Below are positions 53,327-62,689 of a DNA stretch of 64,000 nucleotides, piece by piece. The number at the start of each line of letters is the position of its first letter. The first letter of the stretch is position 1. This DNA comes from an uncultured Flavobacteriales bacterium (GTDB lineage Bacteria > Bacteroidota > Bacteroidia > Flavobacteriales_D > Crocinitomicaceae), in assembly GCA_943789205.1 (NCBI GenBank), contig CALSTG010000001.1:1354435-1418434 (forward strand). Direction: 5' to 3'. The position numbers and the translations under genes were made by a program. Below the pieces are notes generated by a model, which was not told where the DNA came from, did not search any database, and was given only the letters and a program-made list of their open reading frames with translations.

Positions 53327-56041
53327 TTAACGAATTAAATTCACGTGTCCTGATAAGGTTTTTCGTTCATCCGTATCTGGCATTTTATACATAATCTTCC
53401 ATACATAAGTACCTTCTTGAGCTTTTACTCCGCCAGTTCCATAGCTCCCATCCCATCCATAATCTGGTTGATGTGATTCAAAAATGATTTGGCCCCATCG
53501 GTTGTATATCCATAGGGTGTAATTATATGGGTCAATAGAAGGCGAAAGAACGGGTGTAAAAATCTGGTTGTATTGGTCTTCATCGGGTGTGAAAGAATTC
53601 GGAATGAATATGATAGGTGCTTCTTTGCATTCTATAAAAAGGGATGTCGTATCAGAGCACCCCTGAACTGTACTAGCTATTAATGTTGCTAAATATCCAT
53701 AGGCATTGTTCTCATATTGGTATTGAGGGTTTTCTTCATTTGAGAAGGCTTCATCTCCAAAATCCCAAGCAAAGTTTACTGCTGATATTGATGATGCATT
53801 ATAAAATTGAACCCATTGGTTACTTAGTGTAATTACTGCGGGTGCTGCTGTGAAATTCGCAGATGGTTGACTATCGAGACACATTAGATTTTCAATTGAA
53901 ATAGAAGATGAACATCCTTGTTCTGTGCTCGTTAAACTCACATCGTAACATCCTGCCGTTTCAAAGGTCATCATTTGCTCACAGGTATTAAACATATTAC
54001 CGTCGCTAAGCGTCCACGAACAGCTCGTGTTTTGATTTGCGAAAGGATTTGTAAAAGTAATATCAATTGGAACACAGCCTTCATTGGCGCTCACTTCAAT
54101 GTCAATTTGTGGATTCAAGATAACCATACAATTTAGTGTTGCTAGTGAGTCACATCCAGTAACCAAACTTTGGAGACTAGCTGTTTGAAGCCCTGCTTCA
54201 TTAATTAAAAGGCCATTCCAATTAAAAGGAAGCTCAGATGCGCAAACGGTTGTATCTGTATCACTAGTCAAGGTTGGGTTGATCAATAGATTTAGGTTAA
54301 CAATAGAGTCACAACCGGTAAGGATGCTTTCAATGATAGTTGAGTAGGAATCAGATAGCGTTAATTGGTTGCCATTCCATTCGAAAGGAAGTTCGCTGTC
54401 GCATATTGTAATGTTTGTGGTGCTTGATAAAGTTAGATTTACTGTTAAGTTTAAGCTCGTTATTGAATCACAACCAGTAATGCTGCTAAAAAGCGTTGTC
54501 GTATGAGTGCCTGCATTTGAAATTTCCAATCCATTCCAAAATAAGGGCAGTTCTGTTTCACAAACTGTTGAGTCAGTCGAACTAAAAAGAGTTGGATTAA
54601 CGTTTAGGTTTAATGTGACCGTGGAATCACAGCCTGAAACCACACTGTTAAGAATTGTACTTTGAGTATCTGTTCCGGTAAATATTAAGCCATTCCAATT
54701 TAGGGGAAGTTCAGATTCACAAATAATAGAATCCGTCGTGCTTTCGAGAGAAGGAAGGACGATAACATTCAAATTTGCAGCTGAATCACAACCTACACTG
54801 TTTGTTAGTGTTGCCATAAAGTCGCCAGTTTCATTAATTGAAATGCCATTCCAAAGAAAAGGTAATTCCGTGTCGCATACCACAGTATCATTAAAGCTCG
54901 TTGTTGCTGTATTCACAGTTAGGTTTAAGGTTGCTACGGAGTCGCAATTATTAACACTTAATAGGGATAGTGTTTCCGTCGTGGAGGTATTCAACACCAA
55001 ATCATTCCAAAGGAATGGAAGTTCATTTTCACAGATGGCTATATTTTCTGTGCTATTTAAATCCGGGAGGATGGTAACATTAATGGTGTCATAATCAGGA
55101 CAGGCACCTGAATTCGCCGTAATCAGTGTTTCAACAATAAATTGCTGAAAAATAGGTTGACTTGTATTGTTTTCGATGGTTGTTGTAGGATTAGAAATAT
55201 TAGGGTCATCAAGTAGTGTTGGATTGTCCCATAGATAGCTGTTATTGGGGTCATCCGTAGTGCCAATTTGTACGGGTTCACCGCTGCAAACGGAAATGTC
55301 AGCCCCTGCGTTCGCTTCTGGGAGGTCTGCAAAAATTTGAACATTCTTGATCGAATGTTTATCGTTTAAACCTCCAGTACTTGCCGTGAAACCCATATAT
55401 CCTGCAAAATTTACCGGAAAAAAGGCATTAATGTAAAGCACTCCATTTACAGTTAGGGTAATGGTTCCGTTATTGTAGGTTATTGTCGCGGAATTATAAT
55501 TGTTGGAGCGGATAAAATTCAAGTTTCCGCCTACATTATTAATAAAGACCAGGCCAGATGAAATAGCAGGATTTTCATTGTAACCTACACCGCTGTATAT
55601 GCCTAGGCCTGGATTGGCGGCACCCCAATTGTTATAAGTATCAAAAATAACTTTAATACCATTTGCGGTAGAAGGCACACCTACGCCACCTCCTGACACA
55701 AATCCTACAGGAGGAACATCAAGAAAACAAAAAGCAATCCCATCTGCGCCGTTACCTTCCCAAATTCTAAATTCAAAGTCCACGTGCCATTGATTACACG
55801 TAGATAAGTCTAACGGCTCTTGAAAGAAAACGGCTCCACTGCTCGTATTGGTTTGGTTGGTCAGAATGATTTCATCGCTATCATTATTGGCATCTCCAAC
55901 AGTATTTCCAACGTATGCTGCTCCGGTCAAATTCCACCCTGAGGTATTAACTGGAGTTCCTTGAAGTTCCGCAAAAACCAATTGCCCGAACACATCATGT
56001 ATTAGAATGACAAAAGACATTACAAGCAGTAATCTGGACAT
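53327..56041 (-). CDS. Secreted L-type lectin / six-repeat / PKD protein with T9SS type B C-terminal domain
   Basis: 904 residues. Signal peptide ends at VFGQL. L-type lectin-like domain about 25-240 (HVDFEFRIWEGNGADGIAFCF, VIFDTYNNWG), an Ig-like region about 240-320, then six tandem repeats of about 46 residues (about 325-640). Each repeat has CxxELPxxWNG and, later, GCDSxxxLNLxV. A PKD domain follows near 725-800 (FAWDFGDEAFSNEENPQYQY), and the end is a CHU_C-type sorting domain (IFIPNSFTPDEDQYNQIF, WIYNRWGQIIFE, WDGSYG, GTYVWKIMY). A polysaccharide-binding surface role is likely from the lectin domain; the repeat ligand is unknown. Confidence 0.88.
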   Translation of the reverse strand: MSRLLLVMSFVILIHDVFGQLVFAELQGTPVNTSGWNLTGAAYVGNTVGDANNDSDEIILTNQTNTSSGAVFFQEPLDLSTCNQWHVDFEFRIWEGNGADGIAFCFLDVPPVGFVSGGGVGVPSTANGIKVIFDTYNNWGAANPGLGIYSGVGYNENPAISSGLVFINNVGGNLNFIRSNNYNSATITYNNGTITLTVNGVLYINAFFPVNFAGYMGFTASTGGLNDKHSIKNVQIFADLPEANAGADISVCSGEPVQIGTTDDPNNSYLWDNPTLLDDPNISNPTTTIENNTSQPIFQQFIVETLITANSGACPDYDTINVTILPDLNSTENIAICENELPFLWNDLVLNTSTTETLSLLSVNNCDSVATLNLTVNTATTSFNDTVVCDTELPFLWNGISINETGDFMATLTNSVGCDSAANLNVIVLPSLESTTDSIICESELPLNWNGLIFTGTDTQSTILNSVVSGCDSTVTLNLNVNPTLFSSTDSTVCETELPLFWNGLEISNAGTHTTTLFSSITGCDSITSLNLTVNLTLSSTTNITICDSELPFEWNGNQLTLSDSYSTIIESILTGCDSIVNLNLLINPTLTSDTDTTVCASELPFNWNGLLINEAGLQTASLQSLVTGCDSLATLNCMVILNPQIDIEVSANEGCVPIDITFTNPFANQNTSCSWTLSDGNMFNTCEQMMTFETAGCYDVSLTSTEQGCSSSISIENLMCLDSQPSANFTAAPAVITLSNQWVQFYNASSISAVNFAWDFGDEAFSNEENPQYQYENNAYGYLATLIASTVQGCSDTTSLFIECKEAPIIFIPNSFTPDEDQYNQIFTPVLSPSIDPYNYTLWIYNRWGQIIFESHQPDYGWDGSYGTGGVKAQEGTYVWKIMYKMPDTDERKTLSGHVNLIR
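54118..55065 (-). repeat. Six tandem ~138-base coding repeats
   Basis: Encode the CxxELPxxWNG ... GCDS units of the lectin protein. They are conserved at the protein level and diverged at the DNA level, which points to old duplications. Each unit holds two Cys, so one disulfide per unit is likely. Confidence 0.8.
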
Positions 56042-56059
56042 TTTAGCGGTTTAACTCTT

Positions 56060-56067
56060 CAAATATA
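56060..56067 (-). promoter_or_regulatory. -7 box of the lectin T9SS gene
   Basis: TATATTTG on the minus strand, exact TAnnTTTG, 18 bases before the ATG at 56041. Confidence 0.45.
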
Positions 56068-56212
56068 CAGACAAAGTTTTTAGGAAATAGTTGCCTAAAG
56101 TTTTTTTTATGTCATAAAGACACTTAGTCAAGGTCAGAACTTTTTATTCGTTTGCAGCACCATGTTTTACGGAAAACTGATTTTTGTCATTTTTTTTAAA
56201 TATCAATCGAAA

Positions 56213-56220
56213 TACATTTG
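56213..56220 (+). promoter_or_regulatory. -7 box of the ilv operon
   Basis: TACATTTG, exact TAnnTTTG, 8 bases before the leader-peptide ATG at 56229. The nearest upstream TTTG (56183-56186) is 26 bases away, longer than usual, so the -33 is uncertain. Confidence 0.5.
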
Positions 56221-56228
56221 TATTCAAA

Positions 56229-56285
56229 ATGATGAATTACACTACTATAAAGGAGATTATTAAAATTATTGCTGAACGCAACTGA
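56229..56285 (+). CDS. Isoleucine-rich leader peptide of the ilv operon
   Basis: 18 codons, MMNYTTIKEIIKIIAERN, then TGA at 56283-56285. Five of the eight residues from position 7 to 14 are isoleucine (ATA, ATT x4); there are no leucine or valine codons. The Ile codons span 56247-56270. The stop codon lies two bases before the antiterminator strand. It is too short to be a functional protein and its position, composition and stop fit a sensor of charged tRNA-Ile. An alternative start at the second ATG (56232) gives 17 codons. Confidence 0.8.
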   Translation: MMNYTTIKEIIKIIAERN

Positions 56286-56287
56286 TC

Positions 56288-56338
56288 TTTGGATGGTATA
56301 AAAAATATTGTAAAGCTATCCAAAAGGATGGCTTTTTT
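56288..56338 (+). promoter_or_regulatory. Transcription attenuator of the ilv operon (antiterminator/terminator pair)
   Basis: Terminator: stem of ten pairs between 56312-56321 (AAAGCTATCC) and 56326-56335 (GGATGGCTTT) with an AAAA loop and T-run 56333-56338. Antiterminator: TTTGGATGG at 56288-56296 can pair with CTATCCAAA at 56316-56324 (nine pairs, one wobble), which removes the 5' arm of the terminator. The two folds are mutually exclusive. A ribosome stalled on the Ile codons leaves 56288-56296 free, so transcription continues. A ribosome reaching the stop at 56283 covers it, so the terminator forms. Confidence 0.8.
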
Positions 56339-56362
56339 AGTTTAAAATTTAAAAGCAGAATT

Positions 56363-57253
56363 ATGTATTATTCAGACGATACTATCGTATATCTAGATGG
56401 CAAATGGACAAAAGCAAAAGATGCAAGCCTGACACTATACAATCAATCTTTACATTATGGAAACGCCGTATTTGAAGGTATTCGATCTTATGAAACTGAA
56501 GATGGCACTTTGATTTTTAAAGCAAAAGAGCATTACGATAGGCTTCATTTTTCGGCACAAAAGATGCAAATCCCACTTGCTTTATCAAGTGAGACGTTAA
56601 CTAAATTATCCTATGAGCTACTTAAAAAAAACAATTTAACAAATGCATATATACGACCACTAATCTATCCTGGGGAAAACATGAGTCTTGTTTCAGGTGA
56701 TGACTCACACGTTTTATTATGCGCATGGGAATGGGGAAGATATTTGGGAGACAGTTTATTGCGCTTAATGACTTCCTCTTTTCAACGTCCAAATCCTAAA
56801 GCGTGTTTTGTTGAAGCAAAAGTTACGGGTCACTATACCAATTCAATTCTTGCCACAACCGAAGCAAAACAAGAGGGCTTTGATGAAGCTTTGCTGTTGG
56901 ATTCTAATGGTTTTGTAGCTGAAGGACCTGGCGCTAATTTCTTCTTTGAAAAGGATGAGGTTTTATATACACCTAAGCTTGGAAATATTCTTCCTGGCAT
57001 TACAAGGCAAACAATTTTTGAACTGGCTAATGAAATGGGTATAGAGGTTCGAGAAAGCCAATTTAAAGTAGAAGATGTTTATGCGGCTGATGGTGCCTTT
57101 TTTACGGGAACAGCTGCTGAGGTAGCAGGTATAGAAAGTCTTGATGGTAAGAATTTTGGCTTACAATGGTCGGATACAATTGGCTATGAATTGTCAAGAG
57201 CATACAATAATCGAGTACAAAAAAAAGAGTATAAAAATTTTGAATTAGTTTAA
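56363..57253 (+). CDS. ilvE: Branched-chain amino acid aminotransferase
   Basis: 296 residues, fold type IV PLP enzyme. [13 protein letters not shown] near residue 32 and the PLP-binding Lys in [14 protein letters not shown] near 155, with EGPGANFFF and GNILPGITR later. It transfers the amino group in the last step of Ile, Val and Leu synthesis. First gene of the six-gene operon, behind the Ile attenuator. Confidence 0.95.
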   Translation: MYYSDDTIVYLDGKWTKAKDASLTLYNQSLHYGNAVFEGIRSYETEDGTLIFKAKEHYDRLHFSAQKMQIPLALSSETLTKLSYELLKKNNLTNAYIRPLIYPGENMSLVSGDDSHVLLCAWEWGRYLGDSLLRLMTSSFQRPNPKACFVEAKVTGHYTNSILATTEAKQEGFDEALLLDSNGFVAEGPGANFFFEKDEVLYTPKLGNILPGITRQTIFELANEMGIEVRESQFKVEDVYAADGAFFTGTAAEVAGIESLDGKNFGLQWSDTIGYELSRAYNNRVQKKEYKNFELV

Positions 57254-57254
57254 T

Positions 57255-58931
57255 ATGAAACTCAATAAATACAGTCAGCGAGTAACTCAAGATGATTCCC
57301 AACCGGCAGCTCAAGCAATGCTTCATGCTATAGGTCTAAGTGAGGAGGATTTTTCAAAACCATTTGTTGGGATTGCGAGTACTGGATATGAGGGAAATCC
57401 TTGTAATATGCATCTTAATGAATTAGCTAAGCTTGTCAAGAAAGGAACCCTTCAAGAAGATTTAGTTGGATTAATTTTTAATACAATAGGCGTGAGTGAC
57501 GGTATTTCAATGGGAACTCCGGGTATGCGTTTTTCGCTTCCTTCTCGGGAGATCATTGCAGATTCGATGGAGACAGTTGTAGAGGGAATGTCATACGATG
57601 CTTTAGCAACAGTTGTTGGCTGTGATAAAAATATGCCTGGTGCATTAATCGCGATGCTTCGCGTGAATAGACCAAGTGTCTTATTATACGGAGGTACCAT
57701 TTCTTCTGGCTGTCATGAAGGTAAGAAACTTGATGTTGTATCTGCTTTCGAGGCGTGGGGACAAAAAAATGCAGGCAATATTGAAGAGAGAGAATATAAG
57801 TCCATCATCAAAAAAGCATGTCCAGGTGCTGGTGCATGTGGAGGAATGTATACGGCCAATACTATGGCAGCGGCAATAGAGGCTTTAGGAATGTCCCTGC
57901 CCTTTAACTCCTCTAACCCTGCTTTAAGTGATGCAAAGAAGAATGAAAGTGTTGCAGTAGGAAGAGCACTTCGTTTACTAATAGAAAAAGATATTAAGCC
58001 AAGTGATATTGTTACAAAGAAAGCTCTTGAAAACGCAATACGCTTAGTTACTGTGTTGGGTGGATCTACAAATGCAGTATTGCATTTTTTAGCTATAGCG
58101 TCAGCAGCAAAAATATCATTTACCCTTGATGATTTCCAGAGGATTTCAGACAGTACACCATTCTTGGCAGATCTAAAACCAAGTGGAAGGTATTTGATGG
58201 AGGATTTACATAATGTCGGAGGTGTTCCGGCTGTTTTAAAGTATATGTTAGGTGAAGACATGCTTCACGGAGATTGTTTAACCGTGACAGGAAAAACTTT
58301 GGCTGAAAACTTAGCTTGCGTACCTTCTTTAACCGAAGGACAGGATGTCATTCTACCTATAACAAAACCTATCAAAGACTCCGGACATATTCGAATCCTA
58401 AAGGGGAACCTTTCTCCAACCGGAGGAGTAGCAAAAATCACAGGAAAGGAAGGATTAATATTTACTGGAAAAGCAAAGGTGTTTGATTCAGAATATGATG
58501 CTAATGATGGTATAAGAAAGGGTGAAGTTGTAAAAGGAGATGTTGTTGTCATTCGTTATGAAGGTCCCAAGGGAGGCCCTGGAATGCCTGAGATGCTTAA
58601 GCCGACAGCTGCTATTATTGGTGCTGGTCTCGGTAATGATGTGGCATTAATAACGGACGGTCGTTTTTCAGGCGGCACACACGGTTTTGTCGTTGGACAT
58701 ATATCACCAGAGGCACAAGAAGGAGGGCCTATCGCATTTGTAAAACAAGGTGATGAGATTACAATTGACGCTGTTAAAAATACCATCACACTAAACATTT
58801 CCACAGAAGAAATGGCGTTAAGAAAAACTACGTGGATAGCACCACCTCTTAAGGTTGGGAAAGGTTCACTTTATAAATATGCCAAGCTCGTTTCACCTGC
58901 ATCTGAGGGATGTGTAACTGATAATTTCTAG
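57255..58931 (+). CDS. ilvD: Dihydroxy-acid dehydratase
   Basis: 558 residues. The iron-sulfur ligand cysteines are visible in [17 protein letters not shown] and [12 protein letters not shown]. The C-terminal motif is [15 protein letters not shown]. It dehydrates dihydroxy acids to 2-oxo acids in Ile and Val synthesis. Starts 1 base after the ilvE stop. Confidence 0.97.
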   Translation: MKLNKYSQRVTQDDSQPAAQAMLHAIGLSEEDFSKPFVGIASTGYEGNPCNMHLNELAKLVKKGTLQEDLVGLIFNTIGVSDGISMGTPGMRFSLPSREIIADSMETVVEGMSYDALATVVGCDKNMPGALIAMLRVNRPSVLLYGGTISSGCHEGKKLDVVSAFEAWGQKNAGNIEEREYKSIIKKACPGAGACGGMYTANTMAAAIEALGMSLPFNSSNPALSDAKKNESVAVGRALRLLIEKDIKPSDIVTKKALENAIRLVTVLGGSTNAVLHFLAIASAAKISFTLDDFQRISDSTPFLADLKPSGRYLMEDLHNVGGVPAVLKYMLGEDMLHGDCLTVTGKTLAENLACVPSLTEGQDVILPITKPIKDSGHIRILKGNLSPTGGVAKITGKEGLIFTGKAKVFDSEYDANDGIRKGEVVKGDVVVIRYEGPKGGPGMPEMLKPTAAIIGAGLGNDVALITDGRFSGGTHGFVVGHISPEAQEGGPIAFVKQGDEITIDAVKNTITLNISTEEMALRKTTWIAPPLKVGKGSLYKYAKLVSPASEGCVTDNF

Positions 58932-58935
58932 TAAT

Positions 58936-60669
58936 ATGGACGCGCTTAAAAAAGTACAACAACCGCAAGTATCAACTCAAAAAACAATGAGCGGAGCTCA
59001 AGCCGTTGTTCAATCCTTAATTAAGGAAGGAGTAGATCTCATTTTTGGGTATCCAGGTGGAGCAATAATGCCAGTGTATGATGCTTTGTATGATGTAGAA
59101 GATGAATTGAAACACATTTTGGTACGACATGAACAAGGCGCAACTCACGCAGCACAGGGTTATGCCAGAGCTTCCGGAAAAGTAGGAGTATGTATTGCAA
59201 CATCTGGCCCCGGTGCAACCAATTTAATTACAGGAATCGCAGATGCTCAGATAGACTCAACACCAATGGTATGTATCACTGGACAAGTTGCAAGTGGGCT
59301 ATTAGGATCTGATGCCTTTCAGGAAACAGATGTCATAGGTATTTCAATGCCTGTTACAAAGTGGAATTATCAGGTAACAAGAGCCGAGGAAATTCCAGAC
59401 GCCCTAGCTAAAGCATTTTACATTGCGAGATCTGGTAAGCCAGGTCCCGTTTTAGTCGATATTACAAAGGATGCCCAATTTGGAAGCTTAACTTTCAATT
59501 ATAATCCTTTTAAGGGAATGCGAAGCTATGTACCTCGTCCAAGAGTAGATTTAAGCAAAGTTAAAGCTGCTGCTGCACTTATAAATAATGCAAAACGTCC
59601 GTTGGTTCTTTTTGGTCAAGGGATTATACTTTCAGAGGCTGAGTCTGAGTTTCAGACATTTATTGAAAAGGCAGAATTGCCATCTGCATGGACAATCATG
59701 GGGCTTTCAGCACTTGACACAGATCATTATTTAAACGTTGGAATGCTTGGAATGCATGGGAATTATGCTCCAAATAAATTAACAAATGAATGTGATGTTC
59801 TAATAGCAATAGGTATGCGCTTTGACGATCGTATAACAGGTGACTTAAGTCGCTATGCCACACAAGCAAAAGTTATTCATCTCGAAATTGACCCAGCGGA
59901 GGTTGATAAAAATGTTAAAACAGATGTGGCTATTCTAGGAGACGCCAAAGAAAGTTTATTAGCCCTTACTGAATGGATTAAGCCAAACAATCATAGAGTC
60001 TGGCTTGATGAATTTCGAAAACTTGAATTTGAGGAATACGAGGAAGTCATCAAGGAAGAGTTGAATCCGAGTGTAGATGAATTAAGTATGGGAGAGGTGA
60101 TACGCTCAATAAATGATCAAACTGCGGGAGATGCCATTATTGTAACGGATGTTGGACAACATCAAATGGTTACTTGTCGTTATGCTCAATTCAAAAACAG
60201 TACTAAATCTATGATTACAAGCGGAGGTTTAGGTACGATGGGTTTCTGTTTACCTGCGGCTATTGGCGCTAAAATAGCCAAGCCTCAAAAACAAGTTATT
60301 GGTATAATTGGTGATGGTGGTTTTCAAATGACCTTGCAGGAGTTAGGTACGATTTTTCAAACTAAAACCCCTGTAAAGATTGTTGTTCTGAATAATGAAT
60401 TCTTGGGTATGGTTCGTCAATGGCAAGAACTCTTTTTTGAAAAAAGATATGCATCAACGACTATGGTTAATCCAGATTTTCAACAAATAGTTTCCGGATA
60501 TGGTATTGAGACAAGAAAAGTTACTGAACGTAAAGATCTCAATGATGCGGTTAGTAAAATGCTTGCTCATGATGGTGCTTTCTTTTTAGAGGTGCGGGTA
60601 GCAAAAGAGAACAATGTATTTCCTATGGTTCCTACTGGTGCATCGGTATCAGAAATACGACTTAAATAA
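58936..60669 (+). CDS. ilvB: Acetolactate synthase large (catalytic) subunit
   Basis: 577 residues. Thiamine diphosphate enzyme with the catalytic Glu in VRHEQGATHAAQGYARA, an FAD/central domain, and the ThDP-Mg motif GDGGFQMTLQEL ... NN. It condenses pyruvate with pyruvate or 2-oxobutyrate. Starts 4 bases after ilvD and is paired with the regulatory subunit next to it. Confidence 0.97.
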   Translation: MDALKKVQQPQVSTQKTMSGAQAVVQSLIKEGVDLIFGYPGGAIMPVYDALYDVEDELKHILVRHEQGATHAAQGYARASGKVGVCIATSGPGATNLITGIADAQIDSTPMVCITGQVASGLLGSDAFQETDVIGISMPVTKWNYQVTRAEEIPDALAKAFYIARSGKPGPVLVDITKDAQFGSLTFNYNPFKGMRSYVPRPRVDLSKVKAAAALINNAKRPLVLFGQGIILSEAESEFQTFIEKAELPSAWTIMGLSALDTDHYLNVGMLGMHGNYAPNKLTNECDVLIAIGMRFDDRITGDLSRYATQAKVIHLEIDPAEVDKNVKTDVAILGDAKESLLALTEWIKPNNHRVWLDEFRKLEFEEYEEVIKEELNPSVDELSMGEVIRSINDQTAGDAIIVTDVGQHQMVTCRYAQFKNSTKSMITSGGLGTMGFCLPAAIGAKIAKPQKQVIGIIGDGGFQMTLQELGTIFQTKTPVKIVVLNNEFLGMVRQWQELFFEKRYASTTMVNPDFQQIVSGYGIETRKVTERKDLNDAVSKMLAHDGAFFLEVRVAKENNVFPMVPTGASVSEIRLK

Positions 60670-60675
60670 TTAGCA

Positions 60676-61206
60676 ATGAAAAAAAGATATACAATATCCG
60701 TCTTTACTGAGGACATGGTAGGTCTTCTAAATAGAGTGACCATTGTCTTTACAAGAAGAAAAATAAACATTGAAAGTATAGCTGCTTCAGATAGTGAGGT
60801 ACAAAATATTCATCGCTATACAATTGTAATTAACGAGACAGAAGACCTTGTTAAGAAAGTAACACTTCAGTTAGACAAGCAGGTTGAGGTAATTAAAGCT
60901 GTATATCATTTAGACGAAGAGATCATCTATCAAGAGATTGCCTTATTCAAAGTTCCAACAAATATCTTAATGCAGGGAGGTGAAGCCGAGCACATAGTTC
61001 GCTCTCATCACGCGCGAGTATTAAGTGTTGAGTCCGAATTTACGGTGATTGAAAAAACAGGTCATAAAGAAGAAACACAGCACCTATTTGATGAACTAGC
61101 ACCTTATGGAATATTAGAGTTTGTGAGGTCAGGAAGAGTCGCGATTACCAAACCAATGCGCACCTTGACTTCCATTGTAAATGAATTAGAAAACACCTAT
61201 AAATAA
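60676..61206 (+). CDS. ilvN: Acetolactate synthase small (regulatory) subunit
   Basis: 176 residues. An N-terminal ACT domain (about 3-75: [15 protein letters not shown], then [15 protein letters not shown]) and a C-terminal regulatory domain (about 85-170). It confers valine feedback inhibition on the large subunit. Follows ilvB by 6 bases. Confidence 0.95.
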   Translation: MKKRYTISVFTEDMVGLLNRVTIVFTRRKINIESIAASDSEVQNIHRYTIVINETEDLVKKVTLQLDKQVEVIKAVYHLDEEIIYQEIALFKVPTNILMQGGEAEHIVRSHHARVLSVESEFTVIEKTGHKEETQHLFDELAPYGILEFVRSGRVAITKPMRTLTSIVNELENTYK

Positions 61207-61210
61207 GATT

Positions 61211-62689
61211 ATGAGCAATTATTTTAACACCTTAACAGAAACACAAAAATTAATACAGCTTGGAAAATGTGATTTCCTAGAAACATCAGATTTCATAAAC
61301 GGACTTCAAGTTTTACAGGACAAAAAAATTGTCATTATAGGGTGTGGTTCTCAAGGGTTGAACCAGGGTCTGAACATGCGTGATTCGGGATTAGACGTTT
61401 CATATGCATTAAGAGATGCTGCAATTAAAGACAAGAGAGCTTCTTATCAAAATGCAGTTTCCAATGGTTTTAAGGTTGGTACCTATGCCGCCTTAATACC
61501 TAGTGCTGATTTAGTCATTAATCTTACACCGGACAAACAACATTCAGCTGTGGTGAATCGAGCAATACCGCTGATGAAGCTTGGTTCAACTTTAGCTTAT
61601 TCTCATGGCTTTAACATTGTTGAGGAAGGCATCAAGGTACGAGAGGATATTACGGTTATACTCATGGCACCAAAGTCTCCTGGTTCTGAAGTTAGAGAAG
61701 AATACAAAAGAGGATTTGGCGTGCCAACACTAATTGCAGTCCATCCAGAAAATGATCCAAATGCGACAGGATTTGAATGGGCAAAGGCATATGCGTATGC
61801 AACAGGTGGGCATCGCGCAGGGGTTTTACATTCTTCCTTTGTTGCTGAGGTGAAATCAGATTTGATGGGCGAACAAACCATACTTTGTGGTATGCTTCAA
61901 TCAGGTTCTATTTTAGCTTTTGATAAGATGATCGAACAGGGTGTAACACCTAGCTATGCAGCTCAGCTTATTCAATACGGGTGGGAAGCAATTTCTGAAG
62001 AACTCAAGAAAGGCGGGCTTACTCAAATGATTTCTCGAGTTTCAGATGAAAACAAGGTCAAGGTTTACGCGCTCTCGGAAGATTTAAAAACAATTATGCG
62101 CCCGTTGTTTGAAAAACATATGAATCGCATTATGTCTGGAAAATTCTCTTCTGAAATGATGGAGGATTGGACTAATGATGATGTCAACCTGTTGGCATGG
62201 AGAGCTCAAACGCTTGAGACTGAATTCGAAAAAACCGAAGCGTCTGATGCGAGCTTATACGACGACCAGAACTATTTTGATCATGGAACCTTGCTCATGG
62301 CTTTTATAAAGTCAGGCGTTGAATTGGCCTTTGAGACTATGGTAAATGCTGGAATAAAAGAAGAATCAGCTTATTACGAGTCTTTGCATGAGCTGCCTTT
62401 AATTGCCAATACGGTAGCAAGAAAAAAGCTTTACGAGATGAATAGAATTATTTCTGATACCGCGGAATACGGTTGTTATTTATTTGATCAAGAATGTCAA
62501 CCGTTATTGAAAGAATTTGTATTGAACTTAGATGCAGGTCTTGTAGGTAATGCTTTTCAACCTGACGGTGACGAGTTGTCACATTTAGCCCATGTCAATG
62601 AATCCATTCAAGGACATCCTATTGAAAAAGTAGGTCTGACCTTGAGAGCCGCAATGGCGCTAGAGAAACAAGAGTTGAGTCATGTATAA
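61211..62689 (+). CDS. ilvC: Ketol-acid reductoisomerase, class II (long form)
   Basis: 492 residues, about the length of the E. coli enzyme. NADPH motif [17 protein letters not shown], then [11 protein letters not shown], and two knotted C-terminal domains with GELAFETM-type [17 protein letters not shown]. It performs the isomerisation and reduction after acetolactate synthase. Overlaps ilvA by 8 bases. Confidence 0.97.
   Translation: MSNYFNTLTETQKLIQLGKCDFLETSDFINGLQVLQDKKIVIIGCGSQGLNQGLNMRDSGLDVSYALRDAAIKDKRASYQNAVSNGFKVGTYAALIPSADLVINLTPDKQHSAVVNRAIPLMKLGSTLAYSHGFNIVEEGIKVREDITVILMAPKSPGSEVREEYKRGFGVPTLIAVHPENDPNATGFEWAKAYAYATGGHRAGVLHSSFVAEVKSDLMGEQTILCGMLQSGSILAFDKMIEQGVTPSYAAQLIQYGWEAISEELKKGGLTQMISRVSDENKVKVYALSEDLKTIMRPLFEKHMNRIMSGKFSSEMMEDWTNDDVNLLAWRAQTLETEFEKTEASDASLYDDQNYFDHGTLLMAFIKSGVELAFETMVNAGIKEESAYYESLHELPLIANTVARKKLYEMNRIISDTAEYGCYLFDQECQPLLKEFVLNLDAGLVGNAFQPDGDELSHLAHVNESIQGHPIEKVGLTLRAAMALEKQELSHV

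Larger units (their letters stand above)
56042..56362. other. Divergent intergenic region carrying the ilv leader
   Basis: A 321-base gap. The left part (56042-56110) holds the promoter of the lectin gene. The right part (56213-56340) holds the ilv promoter, leader peptide and attenuator. The middle (56110-56180) shows nothing I can name. Confidence 0.7.

Noticed and set aside
57713-58261. Long antisense open frame (182 codons) inside ilvD
   Set aside because: It is opposite a highly conserved enzyme and its translation shows no domain; a product of ilvD codon usage.
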